In this document: positions 54,293 to 63,680 of the stretch, piece by piece
How the letters are laid out: every line of letters starts with the position of its first letter
Numbering within the stretch: position 1 is the stretch's first letter
Source of the DNA: Polaribacter sp. Hel1_33_78
GTDB taxonomy: Bacteria > Bacteroidota > Bacteroidia > Flavobacteriales > Flavobacteriaceae
Length of the DNA: 64,000 nucleotides
Reading direction: 5' to 3'
NCBI RefSeq assembly: GCF_900106075.1
Contig: NZ_LT629794.1
Location: forward strand, 2,935,501-2,999,500
The notes under the pieces: generated by a model
The model's database searches: none
What the model saw: only the letters and a program-made list of their open reading frames with translations
What the model was told of the DNA's origin: nothing
Position numbers and translations under genes: made by a program

Positions 54293-54606
54293 TTAATTTA
54301 AAATTTTATAAATCATTTTATCAATAGTGAATAATTCTTTTGCTATTTCTTTTTGAAAAACAACATCTATATCTTTAGATAAAATACTTTGAATAGTTTT
54401 TAAAATGATTGTAAAATTCCAAGAATTTATTACTGTTCCAATATTTTGTAAATTAAACAATAACTCTATTTCACTATCTTTATCTGTAATGACTAAAGTT
54501 TTACATCCTGAAGCTAATAAGTTCGGTAACTTAGACGACAAAGACCCTTTGGATTTAATTCACCGAAAGAGCATAATGCACATATTAACAAATTATATCT
54601 CAAAAA
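54293..54606 (-). pseudogene. Decayed glycosyltransferase (C-terminal remnant, frameshifted)
   Basis: Only about 100 codons of a GT4-type C-terminus remain. From 54606 one frame reads ICALCSFGELNPKG; the match then continues one frame over as SLSSKLPNLLASGCKTLVIT and onward to the stop at 54293. A single missing A in the run at about 54547-54550 (CCAAAGGG) would rejoin them. A TAG (54607-54609) blocks the frame upstream, and nothing recognisable precedes it. It would have ended 31 bases before the initiating transferase gene. Confidence 0.75.
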
Positions 54607-54679
54607 CTAAATAAGTAAATATTATGATATTTAAAATAATTTATAACGGAAGTCTTAAAAATAATCTATTTTCTTGAAG

Positions 54680-55798
54680 TTATTTTATTTTTTGAAAATA
54701 TAAGTTTTCTAATGTTTTTATATTTTTTTTAATATCATATAAATTTTCAAATTCTATTCTTGAATTTTTCGCCATTCTTTTTCTTAAAACAATGTCATCT
54801 AAAATTTTACTTATACTTTCTGCCATTTGATTTGCATCTTGTTTAACCAAAAAGCCATTATAGTTATTTTTTATCAAATCTTTATTACCATCTACATTAG
54901 TTAAAACACATGGTTTACTTAAAGACAAAGCTTCTATAACCGAATATGGCAACCCCTCATATCTTGACGAAGAAACATATACTAAACTTTTATTGAGTAT
55001 TGCTAAACTCTCGTCTCTTTTTAGCCAAGGTATTAGTGTAATATTTTCAGAAAGATTATTATCTAAAATACTCTTTTCAATTTTTTCTAATGTTGGAGAA
55101 TAAAAACCAACTCCTAAAATTACCAAATGTATATTGTTGTGTGTATTTTTTATTTTAGTTACAGCTTCAACTAATAATTCTGTATTTTTTTGAAAAGATG
55201 GCCTTCCAATAGAACAAATATATTCTTTTGGAAGTTTAGTTAAAAAATTACTCGTAGATAATAAAATTTTATTCTCAATTGAGTTGTTCCAAAGAGCTAT
55301 TTTTTCTTTTGGTATTTTTAAATCAACTAAAGCTCTTTTGTATTCAGAAGCTGAACAAGCTATAGTCGTTGAAGGCAAAAGACTAAAAAATCTTTCGATG
55401 TTTTTTAAAATAAATTGTTGTTTTTTAGATTCTGCGCTTAAATATGAATAAGCATGTGGTGTATAAATAGTCTTAGTTTTAGTTAAAAACCCAACTAATC
55501 TTCCTAAAATACCACTTTTTGCACTATGACAATGGATAATGTTTGGTTTTAGTTGTTTAACTATTTTATATATTTTAATTAAACATTTTAGATCGTTAAC
55601 AAGACGAATCTCTCTTTTAATATTACAATGAAAATGATCTATTTTTAGATCTAAATCATTGTTAATTGCAATAATTTTTTCATTAGTATTGCATATTATT
55701 GCATTAGAAAATTGGTTACTATTAATGTACTTGGATAGTAAAGAAATATAAACACCCACGCCAGCTACCGGTCTAGAAATATGAAGAATTTTTACCAT
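54680..55798 (-). CDS. Family 4 glycosyltransferase
   Basis: 372 residues with the GT-B fold: MVKILHISRPVAGVGVYISLLSKYI, acceptor part with HCHSAKSGILGRLVGFL, a nucleotide-sugar site with YICSIGRPSFQKNTELLVEA and the C-terminal SSRYEGLPYSVIEALSLSKPCVLTNVDG (E-x7-E motif). It probably adds one sugar of the repeat unit at the membrane. It reads leftwards, with a decayed GT gene after it and a divergent GT gene before it. Confidence 0.92.
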   Translation of the reverse strand: MVKILHISRPVAGVGVYISLLSKYINSNQFSNAIICNTNEKIIAINNDLDLKIDHFHCNIKREIRLVNDLKCLIKIYKIVKQLKPNIIHCHSAKSGILGRLVGFLTKTKTIYTPHAYSYLSAESKKQQFILKNIERFFSLLPSTTIACSASEYKRALVDLKIPKEKIALWNNSIENKILLSTSNFLTKLPKEYICSIGRPSFQKNTELLVEAVTKIKNTHNNIHLVILGVGFYSPTLEKIEKSILDNNLSENITLIPWLKRDESLAILNKSLVYVSSSRYEGLPYSVIEALSLSKPCVLTNVDGNKDLIKNNYNGFLVKQDANQMAESISKILDDIVLRKRMAKNSRIEFENLYDIKKNIKTLENLYFQKIK

Positions 55799-55889
55799 AC
55801 TATCAATATTTTTTCTTTGTATCTTTCTTTCTTAAAATTAGTTAAGCTATTTTTGAACAAAAAAAAAATTAATATCAAATAAATTAATA

Positions 55890-56930
55890 ATGATTGTTAT
55901 AAACGCGCGTTTTCTTACTCAAAATACAACTGGAGTTCAAAGATATGCTATTGAAATTTGTAATCGTTTTCCGAAAGAAATAAAAAATAAAAAAATAGTA
56001 TTTGTTGCTCCAAAAGGTCATTTAATGAATAAAAACAAGCTAAATACTTACGATGTAAAACAATTTGGAAGCTTTAAAGGTCATTTATGGGAACAAATAG
56101 ATCTAATTAATTTTTTAAAAAAGAACAATAACCCAATTCTTCTTAATTTTGGTGGTATTGGTCCTGTATATTATAAAAATAAAATCACCTATGTTCATGA
56201 CTTAGCTTTTAAATATTATCCTGAAACTTTCTCATACCTATTTCAAAAGGCATATAATATTTTTGTGCCTATATCAGCAAGAAATGCGCTAAGAGTTATA
56301 ACCGTTAGTAATTATGTGAAAAAAGATATCGAGACGCATTTTAAGATAAATAATACTGAGGTTGTCTACTGTGCTCAAAGCAATCATTTTAAAAATTTAA
56401 GCTTAAAACGAGAAAAAATAATTTTAGCAGTTTCTTCACTTGATCCAAGAAAAAATTTTAATCGCATAATTAACGCTTATCAACAATTAGACACCGATTA
56501 TAAACTATATTTTGTGGGAGCAAAATCAAAGTCTTTTTCCGAAATAAATATAAACAAAGAATCAGCTAATGAAAATATTATATTTACTGGTTATTTAAAC
56601 GATAATGATTTAATAAAGCTTTATAATCGTGCATCTATTTTTATATATGCTTCTTTATTTGAAGGTTTTGGAATGCCTCCTCTTGAGGCTCAAGCTTGTG
56701 GATGTCCGTGTATCGTTTCTAATAAAACTTCTTTACCAGAAGTATACCTTGATTCTGTCGAATATTGCGAACCAGAGTCTATTGAGAGCATTAAAGATAA
56801 ACTTGAATTCCTTATAAATAATAAAGAAAGAAGAGATGAACTAGTAAAAAAAGGCCACAAAAACACCTCTAGATTTAGTTGGGATATGTCCGCAAAAAAA
56901 CTAACATCAATTATAGAGTTAGAAGTTTAA
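55890..56930 (+). CDS. Family 4 glycosyltransferase on the opposite strand
   Basis: 346 residues with a GT-B fold: MIVINARFLTQNTTGVQRYAIEI, YVHDLAFKYYPETFSYLF, VSSLDPRKNFNRIINAYQQL, and the C-terminal YASLFEGFGMPPLEAQACGCPCIVSNKTSLPEV (E-x7-E). It is similar to mannosyl- or rhamnosyltransferases of O-antigen clusters. It is the only gene of the 52-64 kb locus read rightwards and overlaps the end of the polymerase-like gene by 12 bases, which suggests insertion or a local inversion. Confidence 0.92.
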   Translation: MIVINARFLTQNTTGVQRYAIEICNRFPKEIKNKKIVFVAPKGHLMNKNKLNTYDVKQFGSFKGHLWEQIDLINFLKKNNNPILLNFGGIGPVYYKNKITYVHDLAFKYYPETFSYLFQKAYNIFVPISARNALRVITVSNYVKKDIETHFKINNTEVVYCAQSNHFKNLSLKREKIILAVSSLDPRKNFNRIINAYQQLDTDYKLYFVGAKSKSFSEININKESANENIIFTGYLNDNDLIKLYNRASIFIYASLFEGFGMPPLEAQACGCPCIVSNKTSLPEVYLDSVEYCEPESIESIKDKLEFLINNKERRDELVKKGHKNTSRFSWDMSAKKLTSIIELEV

Positions 56931-58226
56931 TCTACTTTTTTTTAGTTTATTAAAGAATAACAAACTTATAAAAAAACTATAAAAAAATAGGCCATCTGAT
57001 CTTTGTAAAAGGTTTTCTGTAAAAAACACTAAAGTCGTAATACTTGTTATATAAAATAATAAAACATTTTTATTCTTATAAGAATTAAAAAAGTTGATCA
57101 ATATCAATGATAAAAACGACATTAACCCTAGAACACCAGAAGCAATGCAAAAAAAGGCATATTGGTTATGGGAATTATATATATGCCATGTATATACTTT
57201 TGCACCAAGACTAAATTTATAACACTTATCTAATTCATCTTGAATATCCCCTAAACCAACTCCTAAAAAAGGAGCTTCTTTTATTAATTTTACATCACAA
57301 TAGTACACTCCATTTCTTACATTAGATGAATTAAAATCACGTGCTCGAGATGTTTCACCAAGAACAGAAAAACCAGTATTATAATACTCTTTAACTCTCG
57401 TAGAAAACGGATTCTTAAATGATAATAAACCTACTAAAACAAAAAACGGAATTAGTGATACCTGTACTTTTTTCTTTAATGGTAGTTTAGAGAAAATTAC
57501 AATGAATAAAACTAAAGAAACAATAAGTGCTATAAAAGGCATTCTTGCAGAAATTAGATAAAGCCATAGAATAAAAATTGCAATTAAAACTATGCTAATA
57601 ATTTTTACAACTTTTTTTTCTGAAACAAACGACTTTACACCAAGATAAAAGATTGTTAAACAAATCCAAAGGCCTTGATATGTAGTATGAGTATTTGAGA
57701 TTTTTATTATAAAATTCCGGAATCTTCTTAACTTTATTTGATCTATTTTATCTGAGGCTATTTCATTTATATGACCATATCCATTTGATTTTATTTCTTG
57801 TAGAGTTATAGTTGATGATATAAAGTCAAAATTAATTAGAACCTGTGTTACCTGGAATATTATTAGAATTAGAACAGAAACAGAAAAGAAATCTAAAATT
57901 TTATGAACCTTTTTTTCAGAAAAATAATCTTTATTTAAATAAAAAATTATTGGGAAAATTAAAAAAGAAAGCATTTTTAATAATACTCCTCCCCCATATT
58001 CTATATTTGTTGAATATAAAAGAGATAATGAAATTAATACATAAGGAAATATAAATATTAAAATATCTAGACTTAGCTTAAGTTTCTTTTTAGATAAAAA
58101 AAACATGTATATCCCTAAAACACTCCATACTATGGTTAATATACTTCTCATTCCAAAAGTAAGAATAGGAAAGCATCCCAGTATAAAAGTTAGATAAATA
58201 AAAGTTTTATTTAATTTCCCTTTCAT
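56919..58226 (-). CDS. O-antigen ligase/polymerase-like membrane protein (Wzy-type)
   Basis: 435 residues with about 11-12 helices. A conserved-looking periplasmic loop (about 280-340) contains RARDFNSSNVRNGVYYCDVKLIKEAPFLGVGLGD and YTWHIYNSHNQYAFFCIASG, the pattern of the Wzy_C/O-antigen ligase superfamily, with the His of HNQY. It could join repeat units (Wzy) or attach chains to a carrier (WaaL). It overlaps the opposing GT4 gene and is 0 bases after the second polymerase-like gene. Confidence 0.88.
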   Translation of the reverse strand: MKGKLNKTFIYLTFILGCFPILTFGMRSILTIVWSVLGIYMFFLSKKKLKLSLDILIFIFPYVLISLSLLYSTNIEYGGGVLLKMLSFLIFPIIFYLNKDYFSEKKVHKILDFFSVSVLILIIFQVTQVLINFDFISSTITLQEIKSNGYGHINEIASDKIDQIKLRRFRNFIIKISNTHTTYQGLWICLTIFYLGVKSFVSEKKVVKIISIVLIAIFILWLYLISARMPFIALIVSLVLFIVIFSKLPLKKKVQVSLIPFFVLVGLLSFKNPFSTRVKEYYNTGFSVLGETSRARDFNSSNVRNGVYYCDVKLIKEAPFLGVGLGDIQDELDKCYKFSLGAKVYTWHIYNSHNQYAFFCIASGVLGLMSFLSLILINFFNSYKNKNVLLFYITSITTLVFFTENLLQRSDGLFFYSFFISLLFFNKLKKSRLNF

Positions 58227-59375
58227 CTAATTAATATTTTTTAACCTCACAAAAAGTAATGGAAATAATGCAAGAAAGACTAAACTCTGTGTAAGGCTCA
58301 CAAACAGACCTGCGAATAAAAACGAAATTAGAATGAATAAAAATTTATTTGTTTTTATACTTTTCTCATATACAAACAAAATAGTTAAACCTATCCCCAT
58401 TAAACCTGATGAAAATAACAAAAACAACCAGTAACTATCAATTGTAGCTATAAATCCTTGTCCTCTTGCTCCTCCACCAACATTACCAATTGCACCACCA
58501 AAAAGAGAATTGTATTCTATTTCTGTCTCATTTCCCCAAAGATAAAATCTTTCTTGCAGAGACTCTAGAGACAAAACATCATATTTAGACAGAAAAAATC
58601 CAAATATTAATAAAAGTGGCATCCCAATTTTAAAAATTAATACTAAAATTTTAAGGTTTTTCTTTTTTGTGAAAAATTTTAAAAATTCATATATAAAAAA
58701 TACGATATAAGCACTTCTAACAAAAGAAAAGACTAGAGGAAATAATGCTATATATTTTTTATTCTTAAACTTTTCGTTTTGATCCATTAAAAGATACCCT
58801 ATAACACTAAAATACCCTACTGAAGCTGCATCTCCTATTAAGGCTGGAGACCTCCAAAATTTATAAAAATTAGAAATTTTAAATTTATACTCTGGATCTA
58901 TTCCCCATTGATATTTTCCAGTAATCATCATCATATACTTTTCTGGGCCTAAATAGTTGGTAAGTAATATAAATATTGAATTTAAAATCAATAAATAAAA
59001 AATTAAATTCAAAACATTATTCCATTGCTCTTGTCGAATTTCAATCTGACTAAAAATAAATATTAATATAAACACAAAATATACTTCTCTAAAAACAATA
59101 TAAGCACTTTCTAAACTGTCAATATTAAAGAGCATTACTAAAAATAAAATTATAAAATAACCAAAAAAGAGAATATCAAGAATCGTTATTTTTATTATTT
59201 TTGAAGATTTTACTATAAAAACTAATACTACTAAAAAAAAGGAGATCGGGTGGAGAATTTTTTTAATTTCCCAATTACCCAAATATTTAAATATGATAAA
59301 AGACAATACACCTTGTGTTGCCATAATTTGAAACAAAATAGACCAATAGAAAAATTTATTTAATTTCACCTTCAT
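58227..59375 (-). CDS. Polymerase-like multi-pass membrane protein
   Basis: 382 residues with about 10-11 helices and a periplasmic loop (about 255-310) containing ERFYLWGNETEIEYNSLFGGAIGNVGGGARGQGFI and TIDSYWLFLLFSSGLMGIGLTILF. The topology fits an oligosaccharide-repeat polymerase (Wzy), a family with little sequence conservation. It abuts the other polymerase-like gene and lies 3 bases after the GT4 gene. Which of the two is the true Wzy cannot be told from sequence. Confidence 0.8.
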   Translation of the reverse strand: MKVKLNKFFYWSILFQIMATQGVLSFIIFKYLGNWEIKKILHPISFFLVVLVFIVKSSKIIKITILDILFFGYFIILFLVMLFNIDSLESAYIVFREVYFVFILIFIFSQIEIRQEQWNNVLNLIFYLLILNSIFILLTNYLGPEKYMMMITGKYQWGIDPEYKFKISNFYKFWRSPALIGDAASVGYFSVIGYLLMDQNEKFKNKKYIALFPLVFSFVRSAYIVFFIYEFLKFFTKKKNLKILVLIFKIGMPLLLIFGFFLSKYDVLSLESLQERFYLWGNETEIEYNSLFGGAIGNVGGGARGQGFIATIDSYWLFLLFSSGLMGIGLTILFVYEKSIKTNKFLFILISFLFAGLFVSLTQSLVFLALFPLLFVRLKNIN

Positions 59376-59378
59376 AAA

Positions 59379-60545
59379 CTAATCTCTTATTATTTTATTA
59401 AAAACTTCTAAATATTTTTGAACGGTATTTTTAATAGTAAATTTCTCTAAATATTTGTTTTCAAATTTAAATTCATCTAAAAAATTTGAATTCGCTATAA
59501 TTTTTTCTAATAAAACTGTCAATTCATTTACTTTCGGAGAAAAAATAAATTGCTTATTATTTGATAAAATCTCTGGAATACCTCCTTTATCACTTGCTAT
59601 TACAGGCTTTTTATTTATTATTGACTCTAGAACTACTCTTCCAAATGGCTCATTCCACAATGATGGTACAATTAAAACATCTATCATTTCGAAAAACTTA
59701 GAACTATCCATGTATCCTAAATATTCAATTTGAACACTACTATTTATTTTATTTAATTGTTTTAAATATTTTTCATCAACGGCTCCTGCAATTAAAAATC
59801 TCCAAGAAGAACTAGATATCTTAGAAAAACTTTCAAGAATTAATTCAATTCCTTTTGATTCATTTACTTGTCCAATAAATCCAAATGTATTAGTATTTTT
59901 TTTTTCAGGAATTTTTTTTTCAGGAATTTCAAAGCCATTAAAGATTACTTCATTTTCGACTCCATTAAAATATCCTTTATCAATATGATCATTCAATATA
60001 TAATTACTAATCCCAATTAAATAATTAATTTTAGAAGAATCTTTTTTCTTTGGTAAAGACAGTAATTTACAATCATTACAAAGGGTTAAACAATTTAAAT
60101 TACCCTTGAATTTTGTTGTTTTAGGGCACTGTAAATAATAATCTCTTAGAGTATGAACTATTTTTATATTCAGATTAGATGCAGTTCTCCAAACTTTAGT
60201 AGAAAAACCACTAATATTATTAGTAAATAAAACATCAGGTTTATAACTTAAAAATAGATTGTGTAAAAAATCATTATATTTATTATTACTTGCGTCTTTT
60301 AAATGCCATTTCAATTTTTCAAAAGAACTTTTATTAGCAGTATCAAATGGCCAATAGTCATTTTTAATTTTAACAGTATAAATGGTTACCCCATTTAACT
60401 TATAACTAACATCTTCTTTGCCAAGGCATATTACAATAATATCATTACCTAAAGCAGAAAAATTTTCTGCTAATGCTTGTACAGATTTTTCTGCTCCACC
60501 AACTTTATTTGGTGCATATAATGTATTTATAATTGCGATCTTCAT
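59379..60545 (-). CDS. Family 4 glycosyltransferase
   Basis: 388 residues with a GT-B fold: MKIAIINTLYAPNKVGGAEKSVQALAENF, a Cys-containing segment (LNCLTLCNDCKLLSLP) typical of some GT4 enzymes, IGFIGQVNESKGIELILESF-like donor site, and VPSLWNEPFGRVVLESIINKKPVIASDKGGIPE (E-x7-E). An IPEKK unit is repeated (EIPEKKIPEKKNT) by a 15-base tandem duplication in the hinge. It overlaps the next gene's stop by one base, so it is in an operon. Confidence 0.92.
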   Translation of the reverse strand: MKIAIINTLYAPNKVGGAEKSVQALAENFSALGNDIIVICLGKEDVSYKLNGVTIYTVKIKNDYWPFDTANKSSFEKLKWHLKDASNNKYNDFLHNLFLSYKPDVLFTNNISGFSTKVWRTASNLNIKIVHTLRDYYLQCPKTTKFKGNLNCLTLCNDCKLLSLPKKKDSSKINYLIGISNYILNDHIDKGYFNGVENEVIFNGFEIPEKKIPEKKNTNTFGFIGQVNESKGIELILESFSKISSSSWRFLIAGAVDEKYLKQLNKINSSVQIEYLGYMDSSKFFEMIDVLIVPSLWNEPFGRVVLESIINKKPVIASDKGGIPEILSNNKQFIFSPKVNELTVLLEKIIANSNFLDEFKFENKYLEKFTIKNTVQKYLEVFNKIIRD

Positions 60546-61504
60546 TAAAACTTTACGAGGTTATTATTATTAGCATGATTAACAGCCTTCTTAAAAACTT
60601 TAAAATTCTTACTCCTAAAACAAAAACAGAATAGAAGTAAAGTAAAAGTAAACTTGTTAATATTATAACTTAGTTTATTACTTATAAGATAGTTCTTTTC
60701 GAATAACATTCGGTTTCTAACATTGTAATATACCCTTAGAGAAGGAGCGTTTTTTATTTTTGTAAAAGTGGTGCTTTTTTTATCTATTAACCCCCAAGAT
60801 GTATCTATATCGTCAATGATGCTATTTAAGACTAAATAAATCTTTTTATTTGCCTTGGTTATTCGATAACTCCAATCATGATCATCTGAATATAAAAAAT
60901 AATCTTCATTAGGATATCCTATTTCATCAATAATAGATTTATGAAAAAACATCCCACCATATGGAGCATAAGCAATTTCACCAACTATTCTCTTATTATC
61001 AGTGGTTGCTTTTTTAGAAAAAATTTTAGTGATTTTTTGTTTAAAATGAAAACCAGAAAAGCTATTCTTCTTTCCTAAAACTAAATTAGGATTATTTTCT
61101 ATAACAGCTTGTTTATATTGTTCTCGATCTGGTCTAAATGATAATAAAGCAGCCACATCTTTTGGTTTTTTTTTCCAATATTTTTTTAAAGTTTCTAAAG
61201 CTTTTTCTTTCGGTTTATTATCATCATCTAACAACCAAATATAATCACAACTATTTGCTCTATTAGCTTCTTGCAGACCTTGTTTATATGCCTTTGCAGA
61301 ACCTAAGTTAGATGTATTCCATAACACTGTTATTGTATCTTTATGGTTTTCTAACAAATTTCTAAGCTGACTCTTACTATTTTCATGAGAATCATTATCC
61401 ACCACTACAATATTAGAAACACTACTTTTAAAACAAGAATCAATAACTTGATTAAGTAAATTAAATCTATCCGCATAAGTAACAATTATCGCTGTTATTT
61501 GCAT
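60545..61504 (-). CDS. Family 2 glycosyltransferase
   Basis: 319 residues with a GT-A fold: TAIIVTYADRFNLLNQVIDSCFKS, VVVDNDSHENSKS, YIWLLDDDNKPKEKALE (metal-binding DDD) and LYSDDHDWSYRITKANKKIYL. It is similar to galactofuranosyltransferase GlfT2-like or rhamnosyltransferases. The stop shares one base with the following GT4 gene. It precedes the GT4 gene and follows the flippase gene by 31 bases. Confidence 0.92.
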   Translation of the reverse strand: MQITAIIVTYADRFNLLNQVIDSCFKSSVSNIVVVDNDSHENSKSQLRNLLENHKDTITVLWNTSNLGSAKAYKQGLQEANRANSCDYIWLLDDDNKPKEKALETLKKYWKKKPKDVAALLSFRPDREQYKQAVIENNPNLVLGKKNSFSGFHFKQKITKIFSKKATTDNKRIVGEIAYAPYGGMFFHKSIIDEIGYPNEDYFLYSDDHDWSYRITKANKKIYLVLNSIIDDIDTSWGLIDKKSTTFTKIKNAPSLRVYYNVRNRMLFEKNYLISNKLSYNINKFTFTLLLFCFCFRSKNFKVFKKAVNHANNNNLVKF

Positions 61505-61535
61505 TTTTTATCAATTTTTAAATTATGAGAAATCA

Positions 61536-62858
61536 TTATTTTCTCAATAAACCTATTGGTGTAGTTAAAACACCTGTTTTTTGTTTTGCAACAATAACTC
61601 GAGTAATATTTTCTCCAACCATTGTTATAGTTGTTGCTATAGCTGCACCAACTTCATGATATCTAATTATTAAGAAGTAATTTAAAACAATATTTAGCAT
61701 TAAAAAAAAGCCCGATATATAACTAAAAACTTTTTCATGACCACACATAATTAATAAGACCCCTGAACACCCAGTAGAAATATTCATAAACTGACCAAAA
61801 CATAAAATTATTAAACAAATATAAGCTCCAGAAAATTCGCTACCCCAAAACCCTAAAATAGATTTACCAAATATCAAGAAAAATAATGTAGAAATTAAAC
61901 CAATAATGATAAGCCAAAATGTTACTTGCTTTACCATTATATTCATTTCCTTTAATTGATTATTAGCAAAGAAAGTTGCGATTTTGGGTGAAATTGCAGC
62001 ATTTGTAATTTGTAAAAAAAAGGCAACAAACAAAACTAATCTTGTGGCTACAGTATATAAACCAACTTTAGAAGTATCACTCAACCAACCTAACATTAAT
62101 ATATCAACAGAGGAAGCAAGCAATGTCGTAGCAGAAACAAAAAGTAAAGGAACAGCCATTTTAAGCATTGTTCTATCAATAAATCCCCTCGTAAAAACCG
62201 GTCTATAGAGGTGCTTCCAATAAATAGTTGCAACTATAAAAGTAATTATACGACCAATTGCATAAATTAAAATTATAGAGATTAAAGTTATTTCAATATT
62301 AAAAAGAAGATACAAACCAACACCTAATAACACAATTAATGAAGTTAAAAAGTCTTTGAATAACCTACTTTGCCAGATCTTTCTATATCCATTAATACCA
62401 GAAACAAATACACTCCCAATCGTTTGAGGAACAATAACAATAAACCCAATAATTAATGGAATTTGAAGTTTTGTATTATTAAAAAAAGAAGCAATATATC
62501 CTGAACCAAAAACTCCTAAAACTGTTAATATAATTGCAATGGAAACGTTAACTAATAATGCCGTAAAGATTGTATTTCCAATAGTATTAGAACTATTATT
62601 AGAATATCCTATAGCTATCTTTTTCACCAAAACATGATCCATACCAAACATGGATATGACCATAACAATTGTGATGACTTGGTTAATTAAATTCACTTCT
62701 CCCAAACCAGCTGCTCCAAGAATTCTTCCAAGAATAATACTTGTAATTAATCTTGCTAAAACACCTATAATCTGAATAATAATCGTTGTAGAAGATTTTA
62801 AAAAAACCTCTTTCGTATGACTGTCTAAGTTAGTTAATTTATTAAAAAAATTGATCAT
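61536..62858 (-). CDS. Oligosaccharide flippase (Wzx family)
   Basis: Moves undecaprenyl-linked repeat units to the periplasm. 440 residues with about 12-14 helices and the MATE/polysaccharide-transporter pattern: FLKSSTTIIIQIIGVLARLITSIILGRILGAAGLGEVNLINQV, FGMDHVLVKKIAIG and MLGWLSDTSKVGLYTVATRLVLFVAFFLQITNAAISPKIA. It is one of the first genes of the locus and is read together with the genes downstream. Confidence 0.93.
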   Translation of the reverse strand: MINFFNKLTNLDSHTKEVFLKSSTTIIIQIIGVLARLITSIILGRILGAAGLGEVNLINQVITIVMVISMFGMDHVLVKKIAIGYSNNSSNTIGNTIFTALLVNVSIAIILTVLGVFGSGYIASFFNNTKLQIPLIIGFIVIVPQTIGSVFVSGINGYRKIWQSRLFKDFLTSLIVLLGVGLYLLFNIEITLISIILIYAIGRIITFIVATIYWKHLYRPVFTRGFIDRTMLKMAVPLLFVSATTLLASSVDILMLGWLSDTSKVGLYTVATRLVLFVAFFLQITNAAISPKIATFFANNQLKEMNIMVKQVTFWLIIIGLISTLFFLIFGKSILGFWGSEFSGAYICLIILCFGQFMNISTGCSGVLLIMCGHEKVFSYISGFFLMLNIVLNYFLIIRYHEVGAAIATTITMVGENITRVIVAKQKTGVLTTPIGLLRK

Positions 62859-62906
62859 AAAAAAATCTTACAGAAAGTATAATATTAATTTAAATGTCTA
62901 ATGACT

Positions 62907-63449
62907 CTATGTAAGCTCTTTAAAGGGCATTAATTTATTGTCTTTTAAAGATAACAAAACCTCCTCCTTATTTAATACCCAATCTATATTAAGGTCTTCG
63001 TCATTAAATACAATACCTCCTTCGTGATTAGGACAATAATAATTGTCACATTTATAAGAAAACACAGTATTGTCTTCTAAAACAGAATATCCATGAGCAA
63101 ATCCTCTTGGAACAAATAGTTGTTTTTTATTTTTTTCTGACAAAATAATTGAGACGTGTTCACCATATGTTTTTGACCCAGGCCTTATATCAACAGCAAC
63201 ATCTAAAACCCTACCTTTAATAACTCGCACTAATTTTGCCTGAGCAAACTCCCCTTTTTGTAAATGCAAACCCTGTAATGCACCTCTTTGAGAAATTGAT
63301 TGATTATCTTGTATAAAGTTGACTTTTAGTCCTGTTTTTTCTTCAAAAATTTTTTGATTAAAACTTTCAAAAAAAGATTCTCTTCCATAATTAAAAATTG
63401 CGGGTTCAATTATAAAACACCCTTCTAAATTAGTTTCTCTAATTACCAT
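62907..63449 (-). CDS. rfbC: dTDP-4-dehydrorhamnose 3,5-epimerase
   Basis: Cupin-fold enzyme that epimerises dTDP-4-keto-6-deoxyglucose towards dTDP-L-rhamnose. 180 residues with LEGCFIIEPAIFNYGRESFFESFNQ, the catalytic His in RGALQGLHLQKGEFAQAKLV, VDIRPGSKTYGEH, FVPRGFAHGYSVLEDNTVFSYKCDNYYCPNHEGGI. It is present alone: rfbB, rfbD and an intact rfbA are not visible here. A remnant resembling the C-terminus of rfbA lies immediately upstream at 63471-63596. Confidence 0.95.
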   Translation of the reverse strand: MVIRETNLEGCFIIEPAIFNYGRESFFESFNQKIFEEKTGLKVNFIQDNQSISQRGALQGLHLQKGEFAQAKLVRVIKGRVLDVAVDIRPGSKTYGEHVSIILSEKNKKQLFVPRGFAHGYSVLEDNTVFSYKCDNYYCPNHEGGIVFNDEDLNIDWVLNKEEVLLSLKDNKLMPFKELT

Positions 63450-63470
63450 TATATCTTTCTCAATTTTTTT

Positions 63471-63596
63471 TCATGGCCAATTTTTTAGCAGAAGCCTTGC
63501 TAATTTCTTTAACTCTTCTTTTGTAATAAAACTACTTCTATGTTCAATGTATTTTATAGAACCTAGCTTTAACCTTATATCCCTTCTAAAACTTAT
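63471..63596 (-). pseudogene. Remnant resembling the C-terminus of glucose-1-phosphate thymidylyltransferase (rfbA)
   Basis: A frame from 63596 to the TGA at 63471-63473 reads LKLGSIKYIEHRSSFITKEE and then LKKLARLLLKNWP, matching the usual RfbA end pattern (LKIG.IEEIAYR.GFI.KE.L..LA..LLKN). There is no start codon, a stop lies upstream, and the typical terminal GYGQYLL is missing. It sits where rfbA would be expected, next to rfbC. The match is from memory of the family. Confidence 0.55.
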
Positions 63597-63680
63597 TCAC
63601 ATTGAAATACTTGCATTAAAGATGGCAAAATCTCTTTATAAAACATAATTCTCCTGCTCTAAGAAGAGACCTTTCGGTTC

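Noticed and set aside
59925..59960. 15-base tandem duplication in the GT4 gene
   Set aside because: It only doubles the IPEKK unit in a flexible linker; noted in the gene entry and of little wider interest.
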